Program-made: the position numbers and the translations under genes
From: Vanessa cardui
Lineage: Eukaryota; Arthropoda; Insecta; Lepidoptera; Nymphalidae
DNA: 64,000 nucleotides
NCBI RefSeq assembly: GCF_905220365.1
Contig: NC_061129.1
Coordinates: 5,270,803 to 5,334,802, forward strand
Direction: 5' to 3'
Shown here: one piece after another, positions 35,177 through 46,254 of the stretch
Layout of the letters: the number at the start of each line of letters is the position of its first letter
Position numbering within the stretch: the stretch's first letter is position 1
The notes under the pieces: model-generated
Databases searched by the model: none
What the model was told of the DNA's origin: nothing
The model's input: the letters and a program-made list of their open reading frames with translations, nothing else

Positions 35177-35188
35177 CAAAATGGCGGC
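35177..35188 (-). promoter_or_regulatory. YY1/Pho-type box upstream of the helicase gene
   Basis: CAAAATGGCGGC on the plus strand (GCCGCCATTTTG in the helicase's orientation) lies about 150 bases before its ATG. It matches the YY1/Pleiohomeotic consensus found near start sites of many RNA-related housekeeping genes. Assignment rests on motif match only. Confidence 0.45.
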
Positions 35189-35447
35189 TGTAATATAAAG
35201 CCAAACTTTAGCTGCCTAAGTTATCTTTGGTTAGCCAAAGAGAATCAAAGACTCACGAAACTAGAGAGTAAACAATCTTTTTTTTTTTTCAGTTCCCTCT
35301 AACCAACATTCTGTATCTATGCATTTCGAGAATATTTTACCATAAAAACATATTTCAGTTTATTGGTGATTATATTGTCTTTGGGCTTTAAAGTTCAAAA
35401 TAATAAATCGAGTATATTAACTAGTATGATTCCTTTAAAAATAAAAA

Positions 35448-35535
35448 TAGGTAATGGATTAAATGCTAATAGGTAATAATAAAATAGCGAATGAAAATGG
35501 GTTCATTTTTCATTCGCTATTTAATCCATTATCTA
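35448..35535. repeat. imperfect long hairpin in the helicase-Asx spacer
   Basis: The inner stem AAATAGCGAATGAAAA pairs perfectly with TTTTCATTCGCTATTT around a 9-base loop. The outer stem TAGGTAATGGATTAAAT pairs with ATTTAATCCATTATCTA with one mismatch. The left side has an extra 17 bases bulged between the two stems. Confidence 0.8.
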
Positions 35536-36559
35536 TCAGCTTTTTACAAAGTAAAACAATTAATGTTTTCATTTTGATGACGATAGTAAAGTACATATTA
35601 TTTATAATATTACTGGCGGTGTGACACTCACACTCATTAAAAGACCTATGAGGTAAGAGTGAAGGTTCCCAAAAGGCAATAGGCAACAAGCATGCGACGA
35701 AAATAATCAAATAAAGCAAATCAAGAAAAAATTAAGACAGCCCTGAATAAAAAATCTAAAAGTTATTAGATCATGAGATTTATTAGGGAACGTCACATCA
35801 CAGGCCTCAACATAAAGCGATAAATCATATAAATAATAAAGGCTTTTAAATTAATAAAACGTAATCAAGACAATTAAAATTTTTGATTGTTACGTTTTTA
35901 CATCTAAGTTAATTTAATTTAAAAAAAGTGAATGTATGAATTTTTTTTATGTGTATAGGCCGAGGTAAATTATATCTTATATGTAAAATATGATATTTAA
36001 CTGCTAAAATATTTATATAGCTTGAAAACCTGCCATTTTAACAATAGTTTTTGTATCCAAGTTCCATAGTTTGTCTTACCTTTAAAATTACAAAATTTCT
36101 TATTATTTTTTTGTATAAATAAAGCTATTAAAATATTGAACATGTTCCTGATTTTAGTTTTTTATCCATTTTTTTTTTTATAATCTTCGTGTCAGTTTCA
36201 TGAAAATAAAGTGAACATATTTAAAATAGTCTATGAAATGTGAAACATATATTATCTTCGATGTAACTTAAAACGGAACGTATGTTAGCGGAATCCATTT
36301 TCTGCGTTGTTGTGACATTTTGATTTTCGCTCTTCTGTTGTGAAAAGGAATGAATACTATGTTGTTTAACCTTGAATTATTTCAAATAAGTGATGATTAA
36401 ATGTTATTCGTTTGTAGTATTCCACATGAAATATTTCATATATGCCTAGTATGTGAAGAAATACACAATGGGTTGAAGTAGTGATTGGCTGCGGCATTAA
36501 GTACTCCTTCATTGTAAAATACTATTACAAGACTATTAAAACTAAGCACGTTTTTAACA

Positions 36560-39500
36560 ATGGAGTTGGACGTATCACCAATGGAACCTGTTAATAATGA
36601 GGTTGAATATTCAGATAACTCGTCTGAAAGTAAATACTTGGCATGCAACAACAACGAACAGTATACGGTAATTCGTATTCCTCAAGACGGTGAAAAATCT
36701 AGTAAACACTCCTCAAGAAAACAATCGAAACGAAGAAAAAAGAGCTCAAATCATTCTAGACCTTTGCCAAGAATAATAGTCAAACCATTACCACCTCCTC
36801 CGCCACCAGAAAATCGAGAATGGACCGCAGCAACGTCTTGTGCAGACGCAAGTTCCTCATCTAATAGTAGACCTTCGACAATGCGGGAAGTTTTAGCTAG
36901 TATTCCAGGATTTTGTATAAAACCTAGAAAGCGTAGCAGCAAGAAGCTATCAACAGCAGCCCAACTACAACAGACAAGAGAAGGCTGCATAGACTTAGAA
37001 ACTCCAGACTCCATATTAGTTAACACAAATATAAGAGCTCTTTTAAATAAACATACTTTTTCGTTACTTCCTCCTTTATATCAGTACAAGTTGGGACAAT
37101 TACTACCTAATGTAGATAGACCAAGCACTTCAGGCCGTTTAAGTTCATCTAGTCTTAATAATGAATTTTTTGCACGTGCATGCTTGGAGTGGCAAGAATC
37201 TCTTTCTGGGGGTGAGTTTACTCCAGAAAATCAACAAAAGATGAAGAGTGAAGCAGAAAAAGAAAAAAGTAAGATTGATCCATGGAAGTTAAAACATTTT
37301 GAACCATTTTGGGGAGAAAAATCACAAAGAGAGAAATCATCAATGAATTTAAATTCAGAGAGACCTTCATTGAAAACAACTATAAAGCTTAGACCAACTG
37401 CTTCAATAACTAGCAGCAGTACTGTTCCAAAAATTAAAAAAAGCAAATCTTCAAGCTCTAGTAAAAGACTGCGTTCAGTTGGTGCAGTAACCAGATCCTC
37501 AGCCAAAGAGGCTGAAGAAGCTGAAGATGACTCTGTTTCAGTAAGCAATAAATCATCTGCACCTGTGCCAGGTTTGCTGCCACTTAAACATGTTAAGAGT
37601 CAAGGCTATGTAGAGTGTCAGATGGACTTTAGTTTCTCTGATTCATCTTCCATTACTAGGATAGAAGAATCAGTATCAACAACACCAGTTGATCCCCTAC
37701 TATTAGCAGACAATGACTCTGGAAATGAAATTAAACAAGATTTAGACATGTGTGTTGTTAAAATCGAAGAATCTAGTGTATCCAAAGATTGTGATGAAGA
37801 GAAAACAACAGACTTTGTAAACAGCATGCCAGAGGCAACTAAAAGATTGAGTAATGACATAAATGATTATCAGTTTTCAAAAAGAATTAGATATGAGGAT
37901 GATTATGCTGTTGACAATACAAGCTATATGACTATGAAGACTGAAGATCCAGAGAGTAACAATGGGTCTGATGTTGAAACTAACTATAATAATGAACAAA
38001 TGTCTCAGAATGAAGACCTTAATCTTTATTCTGGTCAAGATCAAGGTGACACAAATAGTGAGGACAGTAAGGCTACTGCTTCTGTTTATGAGTATGATGA
38101 ACACAGTGTATCATCCATTTCTAGCCTCAAGATAGAAAACCATTTAAATAATGTGTCACTTGTGAATGAATCTTCTGACAATATTGAAAAAGAATATGAA
38201 AATACTGAAACAGAATCCCACGAAACTACACCTGTTGATAAAGAAAATGTTAAGGAATCTCCAACCCAGGACAGCCAGGAGGAGTATGTACCTGGGTTCC
38301 GGGAAACTGTGATAGACGCATACAGTACAGATTCACTACAGAATAACAAATCACCAACACTTGTTTCTAAAGATGTGTCTTATGATAAAATGGAAGTAAT
38401 TGAGGATTTAGACTATTCAGCAGAGCAGCCACTTGAACACTCTACAAATAAAAGCGATGAAAACAATACTGACAAAAATGACCACAAAGTCAAAGAAACA
38501 GATGGTATTGTTCCTAATTATTATGATGAACATTTCAAAGATGCTGAATCATTTATACTAGAAACTAGTGGATTACCAATATTAACATCTCGTAAGTATA
38601 ATATGATAGCAGACAAAATATATTGTAATATGTAAATAAATTTACATTACTATAGAGAATTTATTGAATTTATAGAAAATGAAGATGTCAAGTATGCTCC
38701 CCAAACAAATCTGATGGAACTTACATCATATATGAGTGAAACAAGTAAGTAATTCTTACATTTCATGACTTGTGAGGGTATTTTAACAAAAAAATGGACA
38801 TTGTCAATTTGGAATAATATAAACTTTGAATGGTAAGTGCACCTAAAGTATTATTATAAATATTACAGATGTAACTGCTGTTGTAACAATGCCAATGACA
38901 CAAAATCCTTCAATTCCAATGATGGAAGTTACAAATACATCAGTAAGTATGAGTTTGTAACACATTACTTGGTTTTTTCTTGACTTGTCATACAAATAAA
39001 TCTTTAAAATTACTCTTAGGTGGTTTCATACCCAGATGATCACTTGCAAGATCCAGCCAAACCTAAAAACTCTGCAGTGTCATGGAAAAGTGAAAGTGAT
39101 TGGGTGCAAAATGAAAATGTTATAAATATACAAAATTTTGCAAACATAAATATGGATAATACAAAATATGTGAGTGAAGACTCTAAAACTAGCATGGAAG
39201 ATGTAAATGTTAATGATGAAAATTGCATGTACAAGACAGATCGTGATACAAATTATAATATGGAATCATCAAATTCATCTGAAAGTTGCCAATCAATGAA
39301 AGATGTTTTAGTTAAACAGGAGTGTGAACCGACAGCTAGTATGGTTTCCAGCACTTCAGTTACAAATCAATCAATTAATTCAAGTACGGTAACACAAAGT
39401 GTTAGGATACCTGGCAAAAAATCTAAATCTGGAAAGGAATCAAATAGGTACATTAAATATCATTTTATTATTATCAAATAAGTTATTATGATATACATAC

Positions 39501-40678
39501 ATAAATATATTATACATATACATTGTTTTTCTCTGTAGTAGATTCTGGCCCATCTTGGTAGGTATGACTCAATCATCATATCATGTGGCAAGCAGCATTG
39601 GTACTTATTGCTATTAATTTTTAAGAATGTTAAAGAGCCTTTGAAACAAAGATATTTAATGGGTGGGGTGGTTTTTTCAGGAGTCGCAGCTCTAACAAAG
39701 TACCCCCTGGTGCTGTGAACCTGGAGCGTAGTTATCAGATCTGTCAAGCCGTAATTCAAAACAGTCCAAATCGTGATGCATTACGCGGCCAGCTGCGACC
39801 ACCGCCTGCACTGCTCACACGACCCACGCGACCACCGCGGCCTCCGCCACCAGTGCTGGTCAGACAGATACCCGCATCTATCATGCCTCATACTGAGGTA
39901 TGTATTTAAATATCAATTATTCAAACTGCTTACACTGTTTAAAGTTAAAGGGATTAATCATCACTATTCATTCATTTATATTTGACGACCTCCCTGGTCG
40001 AGTGGTATGTACACCGGTTTTCATGGGTACGCCACTCTTAGGTCCCGGGTTCGATTCCCGGCCGAGTCGATGTAGATGTATTACCATTAATTTTCTATGT
40101 TGTCTTGGGTCTGGGTGTTTGTGGTACCGTCGTTACTTCTGATTTCCATAACACAAGTGCTTCAGCTACTTACATTGGGATCAGAGTAATGTATGTGCTG
40201 TTGTCTCATATTTATAAAAAAAAAATAAAAAAAATATGGCATATTTATATATTTGTTCTCATATATTAAAGTTTAAAACGCATTAAGCATTTTTACTTGA
40301 TATATTTCCAGATGAATGAGAATCGGTCAAACAACATGGGGCAATACATCCTTGTTCAGCGAACACCTAATGTTGCTCCTAGAGCATCAAGTGCTCCACC
40401 TTCAAATCAGAATTCTAATGTAGTATGTATCCAATATATTACTTATTTCATAGTTATTAGTAATCATCGAAATTAATACAATAATAGACATTTTAGTTGG
40501 AAAAAAACATGATAACTTTTTTTTTTTATAGAATGTTACTCGTTGCCGAAGTGTGGGTGCAGATGACGCATGTGTGTGTAACCTGCGTGCCATGATTCTA
40601 TGCAAGAAATGCGGTGCCTTTTGCCATGACGACTGCATCGGGTCTGCTGAGCTCTGTCTCACTTGCCTCATACGCTGA
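36560..40678 (+). CDS. Asx: Polycomb protein Asx (additional sex combs / ASXL)
   Basis: Chromatin regulator that activates the BAP1/Calypso deubiquitinase in the PR-DUB complex, removing H2A monoubiquitin. Seven coding exons: 36560-38591, 38658-38744, 38869-38942, 39020-39447, 39681-39897, 40312-40422 and 40532-40678, for 1031 residues. Seen: a basic/Pro-rich N-terminus; the conserved TMREVLASIPGF motif (about 107-118); the DEUBAD/ASXH domain (about 150-255; SILVNTNIRALLN, LLPNVDR, SSLNNEFFARA); a long Ser/Glu/Asp-rich middle; the ASXM-like PPGAVNLERSYQICQAVIQN (exon 5); and a C-terminal atypical PHD finger (DACVCNLRAMILCKKCGAFC, CHDDCIG, CLTCLIR). No HARE-HTH domain is visible at the N-terminus, unlike vertebrate ASXL1. 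Exon 2 needs the second of two overlapping AGs at its acceptor. The exon 6 donor could also lie three bases earlier. Confidence 0.96.
39984..40236 (+). mobile_element. tRNA-headed SINE, family B, copy 2
   Basis: GACGACCTCCCTGGTCGAGTGG head, GGTTCGATTCCCGGCCGAGTC B-box region, a body with GTACCGTCGTTACTTCTGATTTCC, and an A-rich tail. It lies in sense orientation in Asx intron 5. It is a retroposon, not a functional tRNA gene. Confidence 0.85.
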
Positions 40679-41149
40679 CACCATACAGGCTCAATTCCTC
40701 TCAATCTTGCCATACCAAATACAACTTTATATTCCAAGCATACACATGGAAGGATTCAAGCAGTAACCTAGTGACTTATCTGACTGATCATATTAACACA
40801 AATGTGACAATGTAAACAGTGGAATGTGGTTGTAGAAATGGTGGTGCTATATAAGTGTGAAGTTTCATTTCTTTTTTAATTCAATCAAAACTTTGACTGT
40901 GAATTTTCAAATGATTAACACTATCGTCTCTAAGACTCTTAATGTTAAATTGTAATGTTGTATATATAATTATGTCGGGCTTGGAATGTGCTCCATTTGG
41001 TCAAAAGTATTAAAATCATAAGTAATTATAGAAAATATATTTATACAGGATACATTTATAACTTTAGAAATTATTTGTACCTCCATTTTAGCAATATCAT
41101 AACTTGTTAAAATAACATATATCACAATTTATTAAAGTAAAGAGTCAAA

Positions 41150-41551
41150 TTCAAAGTCAAGAACTTTTATTCAAAATAGAAGTGTTTAGTATACACTTTC
41201 TTATTGATAGTCAAAAATCTACCACTAGATCGGAATTTAACATCTCAGACCTCCTGAGAAGAAGCGTCGAAAGAAACTCATTTTTTTTTTCTTAAGAATA
41301 TATTTACAAACAAATTTACATGTCTAAAGTAACTATGTAAAGGGAGAGGATGATTATATTATACTCAAAGCATTGGTACAAGGAACATACACAAACTTGT
41401 TACTCCTGTTACTCGACTGCATATAGTCAGTAACTTCTTTGTGTGGCAATGTATACGGTTTTACAATAGGATCCCTGAAAGTATGTATTCAAAATGCCGC
41501 TGTTGCCCAAGCATTCCTTAAATTTAAAAAAAATTTAAGGAATGCTTGGGT
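41150..41551 (-). mobile_element. LINE 3'-end fragment with an inverted-repeat junction
   Basis: On the minus strand it shows GAGTTTCTTTCGACGCTTCTTCTC and ends ATTTTGAATAAAAGTTCTTGACTTTGAATTTGAC, the layout of the LINE 3' ends at 1081 and 51310 but clearly a different subfamily. Its upstream edge runs into the perfect inverted repeat at 41506-41550. Confidence 0.55.
41506..41550. repeat. perfect 20-bp-stem inverted repeat
   Basis: CCCAAGCATTCCTTAAATTT, five A, then the exact reverse complement AAATTTAAGGAATGCTTGGG. It lies at the 5' edge of a LINE fragment. Confidence 0.9.
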
Positions 41552-41689
41552 GCAAAAGGTTATTTTACAATTAATGTGTTTATGATCAATAGCACACCTT
41601 ACAAATGAAACGATCGCCTCCTGGCTATTTAATTTCATTAATTAAATTGTATATATAATATATGAGACAAAAAAAAAACAACCTGCTGA

Positions 41690-41830
41690 GTTTCTTTCGC
41701 CGGTTCTTCTTAGGTCAGGATGTTTTCTTTTCCGAACCAGTGGTACTGTTTCAATTGATCATCAATGAGAAAGTTTAATACTTCTATATTGAATGAAGTA
41801 ATTTGAATTTGAGTTTGATACAATTATATA
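41690..41830 (+). mobile_element. worn LINE 3' fragment
   Basis: GCTGAGTTTCTTTCGCCGGTTCTTCTTAGGTCAGGA and TTCCGAACCAGTGGTA match the motif order of the LINE end at 1320-1370. The 3' part has decayed to TTTGAATTTGAGTTTGA. Confidence 0.5.
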
Positions 41831-44800
41831 CAGGGCTAAGGCTGAAGTGAGGATTCCAAGGCTGAAATCTATTAAATTATCATAATATTTTGCAGTGTCC
41901 TTAACATTTTTTCCCAAAGTATTGTTGTAAAGAAGTAAATAATTTAAATTGAAAGATATCTTAAGCTTAAGCATTGTAAATCTTTATAAATTACTTTGAT
42001 AATATTTTTTTACAGTTTTAATCTCATTGGTTGTCAGTCGTATTTAACAACTATAATAGTTTACATTATAATAACATTTTTACTAACAAAATCTCAATCT
42101 GAGGTTTGTACTAACTGCTCAACATCCTCACTTGGTCAAGCAAAGGAAGAAAATATATAAATTAGTAAATACTTTTATTTTATTTGGTGTGTACACTTAA
42201 GGTTAAATCAAGTAACAGTCTGCTTGAAGTTATATTTTCAAACTATACTCTCAGCTAATAAGTTAATTACTGTAAAGAACATGGTTTTATTGCCAGAGAA
42301 GGTAACTAAGTACTTCAAGGTATTTTCCATAGAGTTTACATGAATAGGTTTTAACAAAATATACTCTCTTTTAAATTCTCTTCTTATAATTCTTGCACAA
42401 TCAGCATAAAATATAAGTTTTGCAAATTTGCCTTAAAATAAATAAGGAAAATTTATATTGTAACTTTTATGTGATTTGAGTTGAGAACTAAGAGTAAGAA
42501 TATAAAAGACAGACTTATTTCATTGTTGTGACCAAGTTTTGTTGAAAACATGTTTAAATTACTGTTTATAGTACCATATTTGAAATATAAATTCTTATTA
42601 CAAATGCATTTAAAAGTCTGTTTTAAGAACTGCATAATAAATGGTTTTTATTGCTTTCAATTGTTTATTAGATCAATTTTTACAAACATTGTTTATACTC
42701 AACAAAATCATTTTATCCTTAATAATTCAAAACAAGACTATTATTTGAAATGCCTCATAAAAGTTGCATAAAAGTAATTATTGTTACCGGTAAAAAATAC
42801 AAGTCACTTAAATATGTTTCATTTTATGATTAACTGAAAATGAGATTGTTTCTCTATTAATTTCAAGTTATTTTTATTTGTCAATTTTACAATTATTTAA
42901 GGCATGCCATCACAATATTTTGTTGTTATATTATAAGCCATATTTTGCTTTTCTAAGTATATTTTTTGTTTAATTTGGGTTTAGTATGATATATTATAAA
43001 GAATTAGTAATTAGTTTGGCTTTAGCTTTAGTTTATAGTTAAGATTATGTACAGATATTTATTTCCTTGAGAATACTTGGTGATTATGCATCAGGTATTA
43101 TAATTTAATAAAATTACTAATAAACATATGAAAACAAAATGAACAGCTACCTATGTCACTAAATTTTTAAAGCGATTCATATTTCATTTGTAAAGCAAAA
43201 GATTTTGATTCATTCAATCATTTATTAAATGTGTCATAAAAATAACAGTATCAAATTATTAAATGGATACTGGAAACATTTATTTAATTATAGTTTGGTA
43301 ATCATTTTTTCATTCAAATAGCAGTTATGACGCTTTGGTCTTCAATATTTAAATTCTAATATTAATTTTTATACTAGATTTTGTAGAATTATTTACTATG
43401 TAATTGATTTGAAGTCTTGCTTATATTTTATTTAATTAATTATTTTGGACGTCATTGTTTTTTTCTGAATTTGTTTAATATACAACATTTGTTAGATTAA
43501 TTAAATTTAAACAGAACTTGTGTTAGAAGTAAAATAATTATAAAATTGATATTTATCAATTTTTAAAATAAATATTAAATTGTGTAATAGCCCTCTACTG
43601 TGAACAACACAGGAGGTAACTATGTCACCAAAGTAATATTAAACTTATTGATTAATTGTATTCTTAAAATCAAGTTACGTAATTTATTTTCTTGTTAATT
43701 TTACAAACTGTAGTACTTTGTTGTGTACAAAATCATGTACAATTATTTATAAATTATTTTGTGATTATTTTCTATCACAATATGTTAATTCACTTGTGAT
43801 ATCTTACTTATTTTTTGTCGCATCATAAAATATAAAAACAATTTTAGTTTTTTGTCATTACTAAGTTGTCACAATATCTTTATTATAAGAAAATATTGCT
43901 CACTCTCAATCACAATATTTAGATAATATGTAATAATATCTAGGTACTTATACTTAGATGACATTATTAAGGACTGTTAATATTTTAAGTATTTAAAGTA
44001 TGTTAATACATAGTAAAAAACATTGGAAGTCGATCTAAAAGGCAACTGGAAATTAATAATTAAGCAATATTCAATAAAACACATCACACCTGTTATAAAA
44101 ACGTCAATTTTTTTTTAATTTTTTTAAGTATGATTTGCTTAACTTGTTGAATAATTGAAAGCATAAAGATTAAACACAGAAGCAGCTTATAAAAAGTATA
44201 ATAATTTTAGATGTGATTTTTTTTATTTTTTTATGAGCCGGAATGTATATAAAAAATAAATGACGTAAAATTAAAATGATTGCGAATTGTAAGTGTAAAA
44301 TAAATAAACATTAATTTGCACTTGATTTTTTTGCTAATAAATGATCTTGTTAAAGTGGATTAAGTTAATTTTGTTACGAAATTTTTAGCTTCGGTTTTCT
44401 GTCCTGTTAATTTATTTGCATTTTTATAAGTTGACAAAAGGTACTTTTCAAAATAACGATTAACGTTTTGGCAATGCAGAATAAGAGTGATAGTCTGTTA
44501 ATTAATAAAATTCAGCTCTATGTTCCTCCGTCGAAGAAAGATAGAATATAATATCTGATACTTGTCGTTCTTTGATATTCTTTTGAAATTTTTTAATTTA
44601 TGTTACTGCAGTAAAATATTTTGATTATGATGCAAACTTAACAGTAGGTACCCGTCACCTGCATCGAGATACTGATTTTTTAAAGGTTTATATACGTACT
44701 TTTTTTTTTCATTAACATAATAATGTACCTATATAATTTGAAGATTCCTTGTAAACGCCTAAATCCACCCTGTTGCCACGCAGATTTGTTTTTATTTGGT

Positions 44801-45303
44801 GACTGATGCTAAGAAGTTTTCTGTGCGATTGATTATAAATTAAACAATTTTCACATTATTGTTATTTATTGATAGATAGTTATTTAAGTATATGAACATT
44901 TTCTCTAATAAAACTATGTTCTTATTCGAAGTATGTTATTGTTTTCACTCACTAATTATTGAATAGAAGGCGAAGGTAATAAAAAGTTTTAAAATAAACC
45001 AAGGAGAAGTTTATTCGAGTTCGGGTTGAATTTGTCACGATATTTTTTGTGAAAACTTAACAAAAAATTAAATAGAATAACTTAGTATTAAAAAGAATAA
45101 GGGAAAATAAAAGTATTCCGATTTAAATTAACGAAGAGTACCAGGATTTCTCGACCCACTGACTGACTGACTGCCAAAATTGACTTGTTTAGTAGTACAA
45201 CAATTAGTAGTTAGTACTACAACAATTTTTGTAAGAAATTTTACATTGCATGATTGGAAGACTTGACATAATTTTAAATAAATCATCGATTAAATCATTC
45301 TCC

Positions 45304-45582
45304 TTATAGTAAATAATTATAGTATATGATTTGTAGCTCTAAAAATTTGCCACAAGAGCACAATAACCCTGTAATCTTTTGGCCATTTGCGATCCACTGC
45401 TCAATATGTATATTTCTTTCTAACTTTATATTATTTATAGAGTTACTGGTTGTTAGCACCCAGTTAATTATTGTTTTACCTATTTCACCCAAAACGATAA
45501 AACTAATGAAAGCAAATTGTTTCGTAAAATAATATGACGTTGAACGAAATGACGACAAACATTCCTCCACATCATTCTTCAT
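45304..45582 (-). CDS. hypothetical 92-residue protein, possibly membrane-anchored
   Basis: An ATG-started 92-codon frame, less AT-biased than its flanks. It begins MKNDVEECLSSFRS, has one hydrophobic stretch (FAFISFIVLGEIGKTIINWV, about residues 24-43), a polar middle, and a C-terminal SCGKFLELQ block. I do not recognise the family. It lies head-to-head with the ABHD2-like gene. The nearest minus-strand AATAAA is about 290 bases past the stop (about 45011-45016). It may be a small real gene, an exon of a larger one, or a chance ORF. Confidence 0.3.
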   Translation of the reverse strand: MKNDVEECLSSFRSTSYYFTKQFAFISFIVLGEIGKTIINWVLTTSNSINNIKLERNIHIEQWIANGQKITGLLCSCGKFLELQIIYYNYLL

Positions 45583-46254
45583 ATATACTTGAAAATCAAA
45601 ATAAACTGCTCTGCATTTGCTTAATATGTCTATATTATTCTACCTTAATATTTAACGGACTCATATAAAAGATTAATAAATTTGTTATCCAATATACAAT
45701 TTTGCATAAAATTAAATACATTATAAAGTAAAAAGGATAATACTAAATGACTTTAGATAGTTTACAATATAGAAGGTAGAGGTATAGAGAACCATCTCAT
45801 ATCCCCGTATGAGATTGATCAGACACCAGTTGACAGTGAAAATGTGACTACCTACTAGTGTTTACTGAGCGGTATGAGAAGCAGTTGACGGATTATCAGT
45901 CTGTTGACTTAGAAAGCTGAATATACTTAGTCTATAATAACTTTACTATATTTTATAATATAATTACGATTAAAAATAAAATAAAAACAAAACTATTTTG
46001 CATATGGCAACTATATGAGATCTTTTGTCTTAAAAATTCTAGAAAGACTTTGACAATTGACAATATAACTTGACATTAAATATTAATTTAAATATTAATA
46101 TTTCGTTTTAGTTCTATATCCGTGGTTGGTGGTAGTGGGTTTCGTGGCAGATTGCCGTGAAAATTTAACTTAACCCGTGTCTAAGTACATTGCCGCGATT
46201 ATGTAGATTACCTTAAAATATTTGGAGTGTGGTTGTTAAAATTATCTTTCTAAA

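Larger units (their letters stand above)
35029..36559. other. intergenic region between divergent helicase and Asx genes
   Basis: 1.5 kb head-to-head spacer. The left end carries the helicase 5'UTR/promoter with the YY1-type box. The middle holds an inverted repeat (35448-35535). The right end should contain the Asx promoter and 5'UTR, with no TATA box evident. No ORF is supported. Confidence 0.5.
40679..45303. other. Asx 3' region and AT-rich spacer
   Basis: About 4.6 kb with no supported gene. The first part is Asx 3'UTR. No AATAAA is obvious in the first few hundred bases, so the UTR may be long. LINE-type fragments lie at 41150-41551 and 41690-41830. From about 42000 on the DNA is extremely AT-rich. 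Confidence 0.5.

Noticed and set aside
39984..40070. tRNA gene at the GGTTCGATTCC B box in the Asx intron
   Set aside because: The same head occurs at 20042, 61262 and 63459 followed by an identical non-tRNA body, so it is a SINE family.
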